Assembly (NCBI GenBank): GCA_037137375.1
Contig: JBAXKJ010000007.1
Span: 1 to 64,000 of the forward strand
Source of the DNA: CAINVV01 sp037137375
Lineage (GTDB): Bacteria; Bacteroidota; Bacteroidia; Bacteroidales; Prolixibacteraceae
Length of the DNA: 64,000 bases
Reading direction: 5' to 3'
Part shown: one piece after another, positions 28,134 through 38,509 of the stretch
Layout of the letters: each line of letters starts with the position of its first letter
How positions within the stretch are numbered: position 1 is the stretch's first letter
Position numbers and translations under genes: made by a program
The notes under the pieces: generated by a model
What the model was told of the DNA's origin: nothing
Databases searched by the model: none
What the model saw: only the letters and a program-made list of their open reading frames with translations

Positions 28134-30350
28134 TTATTTAAGCACCTCAAAATGATCCTTTAGCCGGATATCTTCCGATGAACTACCTGCCAGAACTTCA
28201 AAAACACCCGGTTCAATCACAAAACCATGTGTTTTTTCTTCATAAAATGCCAATTTTTCTGCAGAAATATTGATGGTTATGCTTTTCGTTTCACCGGGTT
28301 GGAGGGATATCCTTTCGAAACCACGCAACTCTTTGAAAGGTCTGATCACACTGCTTTTCACCTCATGTACATAAATCTGGACCACTTCATCACCCTGTCT
28401 GGACCCAGTGTTCTTTACTTTTAATTGCACAGAGACCGATCCATCCGTTTTGATTTTAGAGGATGAAATTTTCAAATCTGAATATTTGAAGGTTGTGTAG
28501 CTTAAACCGTGTCCAAAAGGGAAAAGAGGTTTTTCTTTCATGTACATATAGGTGAATCCTTTGGAAATATCATATTCATCCTGAGGTGGAACCTGATTAT
28601 CAGATACATAAACTGTTAACGGCATTTTCCCGCCAGGATTGACATTTCCAAACAAGACATTAGCCATGGCATTACCTCCTTCTTCCCCACCCCACCAGGC
28701 CTCCACAATGGCAGGAACATGTTCTTTAATCCATGGAATCGCGAGTGGTCCGGCATTCATTTCAACCACCACTGTTTTGGGGTTAACCTTGAATATCTCT
28801 TCAGCAAGTTGCTGTTGATTTCCGGGTAATCCGAGGGTAATCCTGTCATTACCTTCTGCTTCAGTAGCAAGCGTGGTACCAATAAACAGAATTACAACAT
28901 CGGCTTTTGCAGCGATACTAATCGCTTTTTTCAGTTCATCTTCCTGATTGAAGGAGGATTTGACAGGTGGTGCATCCGGCTTTTTTCGGGCCGGAATTTC
29001 AGCTCCGGCAGCATAAAGAATTTCAACGTCGTTACCTGCTAGATTTTGTATCCCTTGCAATGGAGTAACCGGATTCAGTACTTTCCCACTATATCCCCCG
29101 GCTGTAAACAGATTCGCATGAGGACCAATAACGGCGATTGTCCTTATCTTCTTTTTGTCGAGTGGAAGAAAATTACGGTCATTTTTTAAAAGGACGATCG
29201 ATTTCTCCGCTACTTTGCGGGACAACTTCCGGTGTTCCGGACTGCAAATAATACTCATTGGAATCTTGCTAAAGGGAACCATCGCGGGAGGATCAAACTC
29301 CCCCAGCCGAAAACGGTCGCGCATCACCCGATAGACAGCATCGTTCAGCCGTTCGATTGGAAGGATACCCATCGCAACCGCTTTTGGAATGTTTTCGCGG
29401 TATTCTTTATCGGAGAAATCGCAACCGGCAATAATCGATTTTGCCACCGCTTCTTCGTAGGTCATGTTGCCGGCTTCATGTCCCTGGATCATAGTTTTGA
29501 CACCTCCTAAATCGGAAACGACAAATCCTTCAAAACCCCATTGTTTTTTAAGGATATAAGTCAGCAGATATTTGTTGATATTATTTGGCACACCGTTAAT
29601 CGCATTGTAAGAGGCCATTACCGATTGGGCTTTCCCTTCGACGATACAATCGCGGAAATGGGGCAACCAATATTCAAAAAGCCATCTTTCCCCAACCTTT
29701 GCATTTAACTTTTGACGGTCGGTTTCCACATTATTTACTGCATAGTGCTTCAAGGTGGAGACCAGTTTAAGGTACTTCGGATCATCGCCCTGTAATCCTT
29801 TTACATATGCCACACCCATGCGACCAGTCAGGTAGGGATCTTCGCTGTAAATTTCATTGATACGCCCCCAGTAAGGATTGCGACTGATATTCACCACCGG
29901 GGCCCGATAGATTAAACCTTTTTTATCACCTTCGAAATTTGGATCGTTGTGCCAGCCATTGTATATGGCCCGGGCTTCGTCCGAAATGGCGTTTGCAACC
30001 TCGTGGATCAGCGCAGGATCCCAGGTTGCGCCCATTGCCGTAGGAATGGGAAACATGGTTGTTGGCTTGTTCCATACCACGCCGTGCAAACATTGGTTCC
30101 ACTTGTCGGATAGGATATTCAACCTTTCCAGCTCAGGACCCTTGTGGTCGAGTAGCATTGCTTTTTCCTCGACTGAAAGAAGTGAAATGAGGTCTTTTGT
30201 ACGTTTCTCAAACGACTGATTCGTATCTTGATAGGCCGGCTTCCCGGAAGTTTCCGGGGAAGTTTGAGCCCGAAGGCTAAAACCGGTCCCAAATAATATG
30301 GATGATCCAATATAACATGCGAGTAACCATTTCTTTTTCATAGTCTTCAT
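28134..30350 (-). CDS. GH3 beta-glucosidase-type enzyme
   Basis: Periplasmic retaining exo-glycosidase, 738 residues. Signal peptide about 1-29 (either the annotated Met or Met4 could start). The barrel domain has YRAPVVNISRNPYWGR (148-163), LKHYAVNN (200-207) and nucleophile D280 in GFVVSDLGGV. The second domain starts near 390 (KSIVLLKNDRNFLPL), and a FnIII-like domain ends the protein (VQIYVHEVKSSVIRPFKELRGFERISLQPGE). It is clearly distinct from the GH3 at 6333, whose motif is SDSEAVE. The upstream sulfatase ends 16 bases before it, so the two are probably co-transcribed. Desulfation followed by exo-hydrolysis is a plausible joint role. Confidence 0.9.
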   Translation of the reverse strand: MKTMKKKWLLACYIGSSILFGTGFSLRAQTSPETSGKPAYQDTNQSFEKRTKDLISLLSVEEKAMLLDHKGPELERLNILSDKWNQCLHGVVWNKPTTMFPIPTAMGATWDPALIHEVANAISDEARAIYNGWHNDPNFEGDKKGLIYRAPVVNISRNPYWGRINEIYSEDPYLTGRMGVAYVKGLQGDDPKYLKLVSTLKHYAVNNVETDRQKLNAKVGERWLFEYWLPHFRDCIVEGKAQSVMASYNAINGVPNNINKYLLTYILKKQWGFEGFVVSDLGGVKTMIQGHEAGNMTYEEAVAKSIIAGCDFSDKEYRENIPKAVAMGILPIERLNDAVYRVMRDRFRLGEFDPPAMVPFSKIPMSIICSPEHRKLSRKVAEKSIVLLKNDRNFLPLDKKKIRTIAVIGPHANLFTAGGYSGKVLNPVTPLQGIQNLAGNDVEILYAAGAEIPARKKPDAPPVKSSFNQEDELKKAISIAAKADVVILFIGTTLATEAEGNDRITLGLPGNQQQLAEEIFKVNPKTVVVEMNAGPLAIPWIKEHVPAIVEAWWGGEEGGNAMANVLFGNVNPGGKMPLTVYVSDNQVPPQDEYDISKGFTYMYMKEKPLFPFGHGLSYTTFKYSDLKISSSKIKTDGSVSVQLKVKNTGSRQGDEVVQIYVHEVKSSVIRPFKELRGFERISLQPGETKSITINISAEKLAFYEEKTHGFVIEPGVFEVLAGSSSEDIRLKDHFEVLK

Positions 30351-30366
30351 CTTTTACCAATTTTTT

Positions 30367-31896
30367 TCAATTTCCAGCCTGTATCCCGATCAATTCCGGA
30401 TGATATTTAGTCGGATCAAAGGCAGGATTAGGAATTGGCACCACTGTTTTAGCACTCTTCAAATAATCTTCAATAAGCTTGTCCATCTGTTTTACCCTAT
30501 CGGGAAATTTCGCCGCGAGATTGTTTTTCTCGCCTAGATCCTCTTTAAGATTATAAAGTCGGTATCCGTGGGCACCATTTTCACCCTGATAAAACATGCG
30601 AATCAGTTTCCAGTCGCCATCATGCACATTTACAGAAGCCGGCAGCCAATCCGGAACCTTAGGGGCATGCGGGAAATAGGTGAACATCGGTTTCCTGTCG
30701 TACTTTTTTCCTTCCAGGGCAGCGGACATATCCACGCCATCAATCACATGATTTTTAGGTAATGCTATGCCAAGCTGGTTCAGGATCGTGGGATAAAAAT
30801 CAGTGGTTTGAATGCGAGCTTCATTGCGCGTACCGGCTTTGGTCAATCCTGGCCAAACTACGATACAGGGTACCCTTGTTCCACCTTCAAACATGGTAGC
30901 TTTTCCTCCACGCAGGGGAGAATTGCTTGTAGCAGAAGTAGTGTACTCTTTGCCGTCTTTGGTGGTTTGTTTCAGATGGTCGTACATATTTCCCCCATTG
31001 TCGGAGATGAAAATGATGGCAGTATGATCGGCTATTCCTTCCCGGTCAATTTCGTTCAGGAGCGTTCCGATGCCATCATCCATCGAATGAACCATCGCTG
31101 CATACGTCGAAGACCGTTGAGCCTCGGTAGTATCAATCTTTGCACGGTAATCGTCTTCCAATTCAGCTTTGGCATTGAACGGTGCATGAACCGAAAACAT
31201 CCAGTAATTCAAATAAAACGGATGATTCTTATCGACTGATCTCATCCATTTGGTGGCCTCTTCAGCCATCCTGTCCTCAATGTGTTCTTTTGGATAATTC
31301 TCTTTGAAATTATCGAATTTCCATGGAGCCACGTAACTTCCGGCAGGTCCCGGACCCGGCCAATGCGGCATATCCACATCAAAACCCTGCTGCAAAGCGG
31401 AATATGGCTCTCTTCCCAAATGCCATTTACCAAAATGGGCCGTAGCATATCCATTGGCTTTTATTAATTTACTCAGCGTTGGCAGATCGGTGCCTAAGCG
31501 CGTGGCCGATTGGCACTGAATGGATTTGTCTCCTGCAGGAGCCTTCTTCATCACCGTCGGTTTCATCTCCACCTCGGGCTGATGGCAGACCGGTGCAGTG
31601 ATACCTGTACGGGCAGGACCCTGTCCGGTTAAAATACTGGCTCGCGTTGGGGAGCATAGCGGACTGGCAGAATAGGCATTTGAGAAGATGACTCCCCGTT
31701 TAGACAGACGGGTAAGATTAGGCGTCTCATACAATCTTGATTTCACATTTAAATCGCAGTCAGCCCAACCCAGATCGTCGGCCAGGATGAATACGATGTT
31801 CATTTTTTTCGGAGCAGCTGTTTCTGCCATCACCTGTGAGCTCGCCAAAACTAAAGCACAGGATCCAATTTGCTTCAGAAGTCGTTTGGTTGTCAT
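30367..31896 (-). CDS. Sulfatase, Cys-type (S1 family)
   Basis: Hydrolyses sulfate esters on a glycan in the periplasm. Signal peptide about 1-24. The metal site begins at D40-D41 (LADDLGWADCD). The formylglycine signature is C81-S-P-T-R followed by ASILTG, so C81 should be oxidised to formylglycine by an anaerobic sulfatase maturase or FGE-type enzyme, neither of which is in this window. Later landmarks are HFGKWHLG (155-162), FISDNGG (about 295-301) and a C-terminal subdomain ending HPELIGIQAGN. The S1 subfamily and the position of the sulfate cannot be told by eye. The gene precedes GH3 by 16 bases. Confidence 0.93.
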   Translation of the reverse strand: MTTKRLLKQIGSCALVLASSQVMAETAAPKKMNIVFILADDLGWADCDLNVKSRLYETPNLTRLSKRGVIFSNAYSASPLCSPTRASILTGQGPARTGITAPVCHQPEVEMKPTVMKKAPAGDKSIQCQSATRLGTDLPTLSKLIKANGYATAHFGKWHLGREPYSALQQGFDVDMPHWPGPGPAGSYVAPWKFDNFKENYPKEHIEDRMAEEATKWMRSVDKNHPFYLNYWMFSVHAPFNAKAELEDDYRAKIDTTEAQRSSTYAAMVHSMDDGIGTLLNEIDREGIADHTAIIFISDNGGNMYDHLKQTTKDGKEYTTSATSNSPLRGGKATMFEGGTRVPCIVVWPGLTKAGTRNEARIQTTDFYPTILNQLGIALPKNHVIDGVDMSAALEGKKYDRKPMFTYFPHAPKVPDWLPASVNVHDGDWKLIRMFYQGENGAHGYRLYNLKEDLGEKNNLAAKFPDRVKQMDKLIEDYLKSAKTVVPIPNPAFDPTKYHPELIGIQAGN

Positions 31897-32069
31897 TTTG
31901 GTTTTTTATTTTGTGATGCAATATAGCTGAAAAGCTTCGCTTTACTACAATTCTCATTGGTCCTTTCAACCCTGAAGGTGGCAAATCTCTTTGGGACATA
32001 TCCTCATGAGCAATATTGCTTTGTTTGTATTAAGTAGGATTAGCACCGCATTAAAACTATTTATTTGGG

Positions 32070-34811
32070 TCAGCTTTTCAGTTTTCGAACTACAAAATAG
32101 GGTACATTTGACAGATCGCCTGCAAGTGGCGGAAACAGGGTCACATCACCTTTTCCAAAAGTTACTTCAAAGTAATACTGCAGTGGGAAACGCCTGGTCG
32201 TATACTCAGCAGGAATTTCTCCCTGAAAGGTAGTGTCCTTCCTGGTAAGGCCTACGGATTGCCAACGCTCTGCCTGGTCAACATGACGATAATACAGGAC
32301 CACTTTTTCGGGCGGTTTTGTCCTGCAATTCAGGTTGATGGGCAGTGGCTTTCCGTTGATATACCCTTCTTGCGATGTATGCTGCCAGTTCACTATAGTC
32401 CTTACAGTTTTTCCCAGCGCTATTCTAAGCGCGGAAACTGCACCAGCCTCATTTACTCCACCGGATGGCAAAGCAATCTTTCCAATCCGATTTTGCAGAT
32501 CCGAAATATCTTCATCAAAAGATGGAATACGATCAAGCCAGTGTCCGTGTCTGGTTCCATAAGAAATATTGGCAACGTAAACATTTTTAGCCCGTTCTGC
32601 CATGGTTGCCCAGGCATTGCGTCCTTTTGTGAAGCATGCAATCGCCTCCTCTCCGGCTTTACGTTCGCCGGTAAGTGTATAGATCTGCCATAGGACAGCA
32701 CTGCGAAGTTTGCCGGCAAAGAAAAGTGCAAGGCCGCAAAGTATCAAAACATCCTCCTCAACACGCCGAAATTCCGGGTTCGAAGCAGAATCTTTCAATT
32801 CTGAACGTGCTTTGGAAATATTCTTTTTCGCAACCGCAGCAATCTCTTCAAACCATTGCGCCACCTCCAGGGGGGTATATTTACCATTTGTCTTTCCGGT
32901 TACAAGTGCCTCTCCATATTCAAAAGGGGTATAAAATAACTGGGGATCGAAAGGACAGACATTGCCGAACAGGACTGGTGGAGTCGTATCCTTGTGCATT
33001 TTGTTCAGCTCTTCAGAGGCAATTGACATGTTTGTGTAGATTTCCGGCCAATAGGCTCCACAATCCGTGGATTGTCCATGCACAAGCGTAAAGAGAGGGA
33101 GAACCCTGCTTACGGAAGCCAGGGCATCCATTACCGGAACTGCGGCCTTACCGAAATCCCGGCGCACATAACGAAGCCAGACTTCCGGATCAGTTTCAGG
33201 GTTGTATCCGAGCCTGCCCCATAATCGATAAGTGTAGAGGTATTTCTCGAAATCATAATGCGGCGCAAGGGAATTATCGGCATAAGCACACCGGCCACCC
33301 GACAGTCCGGTCCCATGACGGCCCTTGAAGTGAAGCGGTTCACTCCATTCGAAGCCGGCAGCCCCGCAAAAAGATGCAGTGCGTCCATATCCTGCATAGG
33401 TAGCAGGATCACCGCCAAGCAGAAAGCGTTGGGTGCCCGGCCAGATGCGAAAGACTACATCCCAGTTACGGTTTTCGGAAAGAGAATCGCCATAGCCTGA
33501 ACGGGTAAACCGACGGTCACCCGCCAACAGACCAATACCTTCATCAGAAAAGGAACCTTCCGGTGACATTTCTTTGGTGCGTATCGAAGCCTGGTGGTAC
33601 GGCAGACCCATATGTTCGCCACAAAACTTCGGAGAAACGACCGTGCGTTGCCCTGTAGCAAGAGCAAACGCTAATGTTTCGGCCTCCATGAGTTTAAGGT
33701 GCATGTCTATTTCGACAGGCCGGCCGCATTTTTCAATGGCACTGAACTGCGTCTTCCAGAAATTTCCTGATCCTTTGGGAATACCGCTTTCACTGTGGAC
33801 ACGAAAGGTGACGCCGGTGATAGCCGGAACCTCCCGGAGAATGATAGCAAGTGCCTCGCAACAATAGCTACCATGTGTGGCATCTGTCAACCCTTCAATT
33901 CGATAGGTTGCATTTGGGCTGGCATTCCAGGTATAGGCCAATGTCCATACCCCAAGCTGAAAATATAGCCCACGACGAGCACATTCTTCACCAATAAATT
34001 TAAGTGTTTCGAAGTTACGGACACGTTCCTCTTCGGGGAGATCCTTTGCGTGGACCTCATAACCCGGAACTTTCACCAGAAATGGATAAGGGAAAATGAA
34101 ATATCCATCCGTAATTCCCTGGGCGGAATTATATCCCATACCTAACGACAAATTGAAACGATTCACCCTCGTAGAAACCAACATTGAAAGGTAATTTCGC
34201 CAATAATCCTTGTCATAAAACCAGCTTTTGTCCTCGACTTCGGAACAAAATCCACGCAATATGCTACGTATCCGACTGGAAGGGCGTTCAATGACTGGAG
34301 TGCCAAACTCCAGTCCGGCAGGGGTGGAAGCAAGGCAGGAAACCCTATCGGCAAGTTCTGTTAATGCATAAACCAATCCTCGGATATCCGTTCCGGCAGC
34401 GAGTAGTACCGAACGGTTTTCAATTTCGCCTTGCACAATACAGAGTGATTCAGGCTCAGAAGGGGCTGAAGCAGATTGCTTTCGGATAATTGACAAGGCT
34501 GCGGACGATTTCATGCCTCCTGCGATTATACAAAATTCATCGGTCTTGACGTCGGCAAGCCGCTTAACAATACGCACGGCACTACCCTGTTTTTCCATCG
34601 CTATTTTCAGTTCTCCTGCAGCCCAAAGTGGAGGAATTGCAGAGGCAAGGGCATCCTCAGAATCAATCAGAATAACAATCCGTCCTTTTTTTGAAAGAAC
34701 AGCGGCAAGGCCAGACCCTACAGTTATTGAGCCAATTGTTGCCAAAGCAGTCGTTTTCAGGAAATTTCTTCGCGAAAATCCGGAGGTAACTAAATCCATT
34801 ACTTTCTTCAT
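32070..34811 (-). CDS. Tat-exported glycosidase-like protein of unknown activity
   Basis: Large protein of 913 residues with a twin-arginine signal (SRRNFLKT at 13-20, then a hydrophobic stretch ALATIGSITVGSGLAA). Residues about 45-170 form an alpha/beta domain like the one before the barrel in GH20/GH67-type enzymes (DIRGLVYALTELADRV). A ~400-residue region with barrel-like features follows (RSILRGFCSE, STRVNRFNLSLGMGYNSAQG, RVHSESGIPKGSG, EIDMHLKL, DVVFRIWPGTQRFLLGGDP). The C-terminal part is helical, then beta-rich (about 780-910). This layout recalls alpha-glucuronidases and hexosaminidases, but I cannot place it in a named family or pick catalytic residues safely; E344 to E363-type acids are only candidates. 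It lies between two sulfatase genes and probably acts on the same glycan. Confidence 0.6.
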   Translation of the reverse strand: MKKVMDLVTSGFSRRNFLKTTALATIGSITVGSGLAAVLSKKGRIVILIDSEDALASAIPPLWAAGELKIAMEKQGSAVRIVKRLADVKTDEFCIIAGGMKSSAALSIIRKQSASAPSEPESLCIVQGEIENRSVLLAAGTDIRGLVYALTELADRVSCLASTPAGLEFGTPVIERPSSRIRSILRGFCSEVEDKSWFYDKDYWRNYLSMLVSTRVNRFNLSLGMGYNSAQGITDGYFIFPYPFLVKVPGYEVHAKDLPEEERVRNFETLKFIGEECARRGLYFQLGVWTLAYTWNASPNATYRIEGLTDATHGSYCCEALAIILREVPAITGVTFRVHSESGIPKGSGNFWKTQFSAIEKCGRPVEIDMHLKLMEAETLAFALATGQRTVVSPKFCGEHMGLPYHQASIRTKEMSPEGSFSDEGIGLLAGDRRFTRSGYGDSLSENRNWDVVFRIWPGTQRFLLGGDPATYAGYGRTASFCGAAGFEWSEPLHFKGRHGTGLSGGRCAYADNSLAPHYDFEKYLYTYRLWGRLGYNPETDPEVWLRYVRRDFGKAAVPVMDALASVSRVLPLFTLVHGQSTDCGAYWPEIYTNMSIASEELNKMHKDTTPPVLFGNVCPFDPQLFYTPFEYGEALVTGKTNGKYTPLEVAQWFEEIAAVAKKNISKARSELKDSASNPEFRRVEEDVLILCGLALFFAGKLRSAVLWQIYTLTGERKAGEEAIACFTKGRNAWATMAERAKNVYVANISYGTRHGHWLDRIPSFDEDISDLQNRIGKIALPSGGVNEAGAVSALRIALGKTVRTIVNWQHTSQEGYINGKPLPINLNCRTKPPEKVVLYYRHVDQAERWQSVGLTRKDTTFQGEIPAEYTTRRFPLQYYFEVTFGKGDVTLFPPLAGDLSNVPYFVVRKLKS

Positions 34812-34973
34812 TGGTGCTTTTTTGGGGAGGTTCTACAAATTCGTTTTCTAATTTTGTTGTCCTATATGGCTAATTTTCAATATTCTTTGACCTGTTTTTT
34901 TAATATCATTATCCTTTTTCCATCGGGTATCCTCAATAAGTGACAGCCTGATTTTTGGGTCCCAATCCAAGAA

Positions 34974-36485
34974 TTAATCAACCAATTCTTCCTTTCTGAT
35001 TGGTTTCCCTTCCCAATACCAAACCCCGTCCTTTTGTTCCAGAATCCGGCTGGCACTGCCGGGGGCAAGAGGAAGATTCTTTTTGGGCAACCATTTTTTC
35101 AGATCGTCAATTTCTTTTTTAAACTCGGGTTTTGAGGCCAGATTGTTCCATTCATCAGGGTCATTCTGTTCGTTGTAAAGTTCCTGAGAACCATCAGCGT
35201 ACTGAATGAACCGCCATTTGTCAGTTACCACGGAATGATTGTTCTGATTAGCAGTGGTGATGGCAGGCCAGATTCGTTTAGTATCGGCATTTTTCAACTG
35301 AGGTTTCAGGCTGTGCCCTTCGAGTCCTGATTGCACAGGTGTTCCGCATAATTCTACCAATGTTGGATAGATGTCGAGCAACTCGGTTGGTTGCGAACAT
35401 CGTTTTCCTACACCGATACCCGGACCGGCAAAAATCAATGGCACATGGGTCGAACGTTTCCAGAGTGAATTTTTGCCTGTTATATCTTTTTCGCCCAGGT
35501 GCCAGCCGTTGTCTGACCATAGTACGATCACCGTCTTAGAAGCTTCACCCGAGGCATCCAAGGCGTCTAAAAGCCGACCGATCTGGCTGTCCATAAAGGT
35601 GGTGCTTGCCAGATAAGAACGCACGAGATTATGCCATTGATTGGCTTTTTTCAGCCATGACAAACGTGGTTCAGGCAAGTCCCAATGCAGGTACCAGGTG
35701 AAAAACGGGACATCATCGCGGTCGTGGGATAAATATGGTGGCAACTTTATCTGACTTTCAGGAGGAAACTTATCAAACCATTTCTGCGAGGCAAAACATG
35801 GAACATGGGGCAACCTGAAACCAGCCGCCAAAAAGAATGGTTGATTTTTTGGCCTCGACTGCAATTGAGCAATGGCATTATCAGCAGTCTTCCAGTCTGC
35901 CTGGTCCCGGTCATCTTCCGGGAATACTCCCCAGTCCATTGCATTCATTGTGCTGGGTGTCTGAACAAATTTCACCTTAGGAAGTGGCATACCCGGCGCA
36001 GGACCCCAAACATCAAACTCGTTCGTTTGGAGTTCTTTCGGTATAGACCCGTCATGAAAAACTTTGCCAAAACCGGCTGTGAAATAGCCTTGTTTCCTGA
36101 AATACTGAGGAAGCGAAACACAACTCTTGGTTGTCTCTACGGCTCGGATGCCTGGTGAAAGCCCATAAATACCTGTGCTTGAAGGTCGCATTCCTGTAAG
36201 CACACTTGAGCGAGACGGGTTGCAAAGCGGTGCCTGAACATGGGTATTTGTAAATATTGTTCCCCTAGCAGCAAGCCTGTCCATATTTGGGGTCATTGCC
36301 TGAGGATGGCCACCCAGACAGCCAACCCAGTCATTGAGATCATCGACGACGATAAACAGCACATTGGGTTTCGCCGAACGATCGGTCATACTTCTGGCTT
36401 GAGCACCGGAGTCCTGAAAGGAACTGGTCAGGAGGCAGGCAAAAGTACCTAAGGGCAAGAGAGATGAAAAGTGTTTTTTCGTCAT
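34974..36485 (-). CDS. Sulfatase, iduronate-2-sulfatase-like
   Basis: Periplasmic sulfatase of 503 residues. Signal peptide about 1-30. The metal-binding D48-D49 lies in IVVDDLNDWVGCLGGHPQAMTPNMDRLA, a pattern seen in iduronate-2-sulfatase-like proteins (S1_7 type). Signature C88-N-P-S-R then SSVLTG, with C88 the formylglycine precursor. Further landmarks are AGFGKVFHDG, FRLPHVP and LWSDNGWHLGEKDITGKNSLWKRSTHVPL. It is different in sequence from the sulfatase at 30367. The 162-base gap to the Tat-exported protein leaves room for a separate promoter, though none was recognised. A uronate 2-sulfate substrate is only suggested by family. Confidence 0.92.
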   Translation of the reverse strand: MTKKHFSSLLPLGTFACLLTSSFQDSGAQARSMTDRSAKPNVLFIVVDDLNDWVGCLGGHPQAMTPNMDRLAARGTIFTNTHVQAPLCNPSRSSVLTGMRPSSTGIYGLSPGIRAVETTKSCVSLPQYFRKQGYFTAGFGKVFHDGSIPKELQTNEFDVWGPAPGMPLPKVKFVQTPSTMNAMDWGVFPEDDRDQADWKTADNAIAQLQSRPKNQPFFLAAGFRLPHVPCFASQKWFDKFPPESQIKLPPYLSHDRDDVPFFTWYLHWDLPEPRLSWLKKANQWHNLVRSYLASTTFMDSQIGRLLDALDASGEASKTVIVLWSDNGWHLGEKDITGKNSLWKRSTHVPLIFAGPGIGVGKRCSQPTELLDIYPTLVELCGTPVQSGLEGHSLKPQLKNADTKRIWPAITTANQNNHSVVTDKWRFIQYADGSQELYNEQNDPDEWNNLASKPEFKKEIDDLKKWLPKKNLPLAPGSASRILEQKDGVWYWEGKPIRKEELVD

Positions 36486-36535
36486 TTCAATAATAATAGT
36501 CCTCCATCAAAGGAACTTAACATAAAAGCTACTAT

Positions 36536-38509
36536 TTATTTCTTCTTTATATTTTCAATCAAGACCTTTATTTGTTCCAGGGTCTGCTTGTCGCCGGGAT
36601 TAAATTTCAGAACAATTTGGTAATCGGCAATGGCCCCGTCATAATCTTTCAGCATCACTTTTGAGAAGGCCCTGTTGTAATAATGACTAAAGTTCGATTG
36701 ATCCAGTCGAATAAGTTCGTCATAATCTTTTAAAGCCTTTTCGTACTTTGCGGTCTCCAAATATAAAACGCTTCTGTTCCTTATTATCTGCAGGGCTTCT
36801 TTAGGATCTAATTCCAAAGCTGTATCGTAATCCCTGATCGCCTCTTCCTTCTGGTTCATCAGATCAAAGATGATTGCCCGGTTGTAGTAGGTCCTTCCAC
36901 TTTTAGGATTCAACCGGACGGCCATATTCAGCAGTTGAAGGGCAGTCTTAAATTCATTCCTGGTCTGCAAGATTACCCCCATGCCTTCGTAGACATCCGC
37001 GGATGCGGTTTTATGGCTTATTGCTACCTTGAAATCTGAGAGGGCTTTATTTTCGAGGATCTTTCGTTCGGCTGGATCCGCAGCCCGCGAAGATTTTCCG
37101 TAATAATACTTACCCCTTGCCCTCCAGGCCAGTTCCTGGTCAGGGTTGTTTTCGATAGCCTGGCTCCATAAAGTTTCGGTGCTATACCATACATTTACCT
37201 GTTTCCTGGTAAGAAGGAGCATGACTAAAATAAAGAATCCCGCAAATATGAGGAGCCATTTTCTGAACCTATCGGGATACCGCGAAATAAACCATGCGGG
37301 AATGATTGAAATTCCGATATAGGGCAGGTAGGTATATCTTTCGGCCATGATGGCCTTGCCTACCGACAAGAATTGCAACACAAGCAGCAGCATAATCAGA
37401 TAAAATCCAACACTGAAAACAAATAATTTCGTTTTCTTCATGGAGAAAACCACCAGAAAAGAGGTAATTATAAATGCCATAAGAGAGAGCCAGAGGAATA
37501 CCGGGAAGCTTCCGTGGTTCATTTCAGTTACATCAGGATAGGGATAAAAGGCGGACTGGTTAACAGGGAATACAAATTTTATCAGGTAAGCAAAGAATCC
37601 ATAGCAGGCAATTTGGGTACGTTGCAGCCACGAAAATGGTGCAATAATATTGATCACGGAATCAGGTTCCTTACTAAACTTCAGCAACCCAAGAAAATTT
37701 TCGCCGCCTTGAATCTGCACTGCCATGAATCCAAAAAACAAGGAGGCTGCAAAAAATGGCAGTAATGGTAGCAGTGTTTTTGAGGAAAATGCCTTTTGCA
37801 GAAAAGTTTTGGAGGAATTTCCATCTTCATTGTAGGCGGTGAGGTACCAGATCAAAATTGCTATTACGGGGAAAACTACTGCGGTCGCTTTGGAAAGGCA
37901 GGCAAGGATGAACAGGACAAATGAGAGTGCGAGCCAGAAATACTTCCTTGACTTATCATTTAAATACTTATACCAGGAAATTAGTCCTGACAAAAAGAAG
38001 AAACTGCTCAGTACATCTTTCCTTCCCGATATCCACGCGACGGATTCAACATGCATGGGATGGACGGCAAATAAGGCTGCGACAAAGAAGGCCAAAATCA
38101 GATTCCTGGAAAACAGGAAATAAATTAATATAAAAACAAGTATGGTATTTAGTGCATGCAAAAGGATATTACCCACGATAAATGGCTTGGGCGAGATCCC
38201 TTCGGGGCAGTTACTACAGCTGTTATCATTCAGTCTCAGACTAAGTATTGTAAGCGGATGGTAATTCGAAGAAACGACTGTGGAAAAAATATCTTTCAGA
38301 TTGGAATCTCCTCCAGGTCTTACAAGTTTATTTTTGATCACATATTCATTATCGTCCCAGCTGACAAAATTATTCCTGACTGCTCCTGAATAGGCAAGAA
38401 TTACCAGAAATACCAGCAAAATACCAGCACCTATCAGCCATCTTTTTGAGAATGCAACAGCCGGCGTTAAACTCCTGTCAAACAAATGTTTCGTTTTGGT
38501 CTCTGACAT
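36536..38509 (-). CDS. GT-C-type polytopic membrane protein with TPR domain
   Basis: Probable membrane glycosyltransferase of the protein O-mannosyltransferase/TMTC type. About ten or more hydrophobic segments occupy residues 24-440. The first periplasmic loop has WDDNEYVIKN (acidic pair D52-D53, where GT-C enzymes keep their catalytic acidic motif), then SSNYHPLTILSL. HPMHVESVAWISGRKDVLS, a TMTC-type signature, follows the next helices. The C-terminal ~200 residues are TPR repeats (SGRTYYNRAIIFDLMNQKEEAIRDYDTAL, SHYYNRAFSKVMLKDYDGAIADYQIVLKFNP). It lies 50 bases from the sulfatase start and reads divergently from the bactofilin gene. The acceptor and the sugar are unknown. Confidence 0.8.
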   Translation of the reverse strand: MSETKTKHLFDRSLTPAVAFSKRWLIGAGILLVFLVILAYSGAVRNNFVSWDDNEYVIKNKLVRPGGDSNLKDIFSTVVSSNYHPLTILSLRLNDNSCSNCPEGISPKPFIVGNILLHALNTILVFILIYFLFSRNLILAFFVAALFAVHPMHVESVAWISGRKDVLSSFFFLSGLISWYKYLNDKSRKYFWLALSFVLFILACLSKATAVVFPVIAILIWYLTAYNEDGNSSKTFLQKAFSSKTLLPLLPFFAASLFFGFMAVQIQGGENFLGLLKFSKEPDSVINIIAPFSWLQRTQIACYGFFAYLIKFVFPVNQSAFYPYPDVTEMNHGSFPVFLWLSLMAFIITSFLVVFSMKKTKLFVFSVGFYLIMLLLVLQFLSVGKAIMAERYTYLPYIGISIIPAWFISRYPDRFRKWLLIFAGFFILVMLLLTRKQVNVWYSTETLWSQAIENNPDQELAWRARGKYYYGKSSRAADPAERKILENKALSDFKVAISHKTASADVYEGMGVILQTRNEFKTALQLLNMAVRLNPKSGRTYYNRAIIFDLMNQKEEAIRDYDTALELDPKEALQIIRNRSVLYLETAKYEKALKDYDELIRLDQSNFSHYYNRAFSKVMLKDYDGAIADYQIVLKFNPGDKQTLEQIKVLIENIKKK

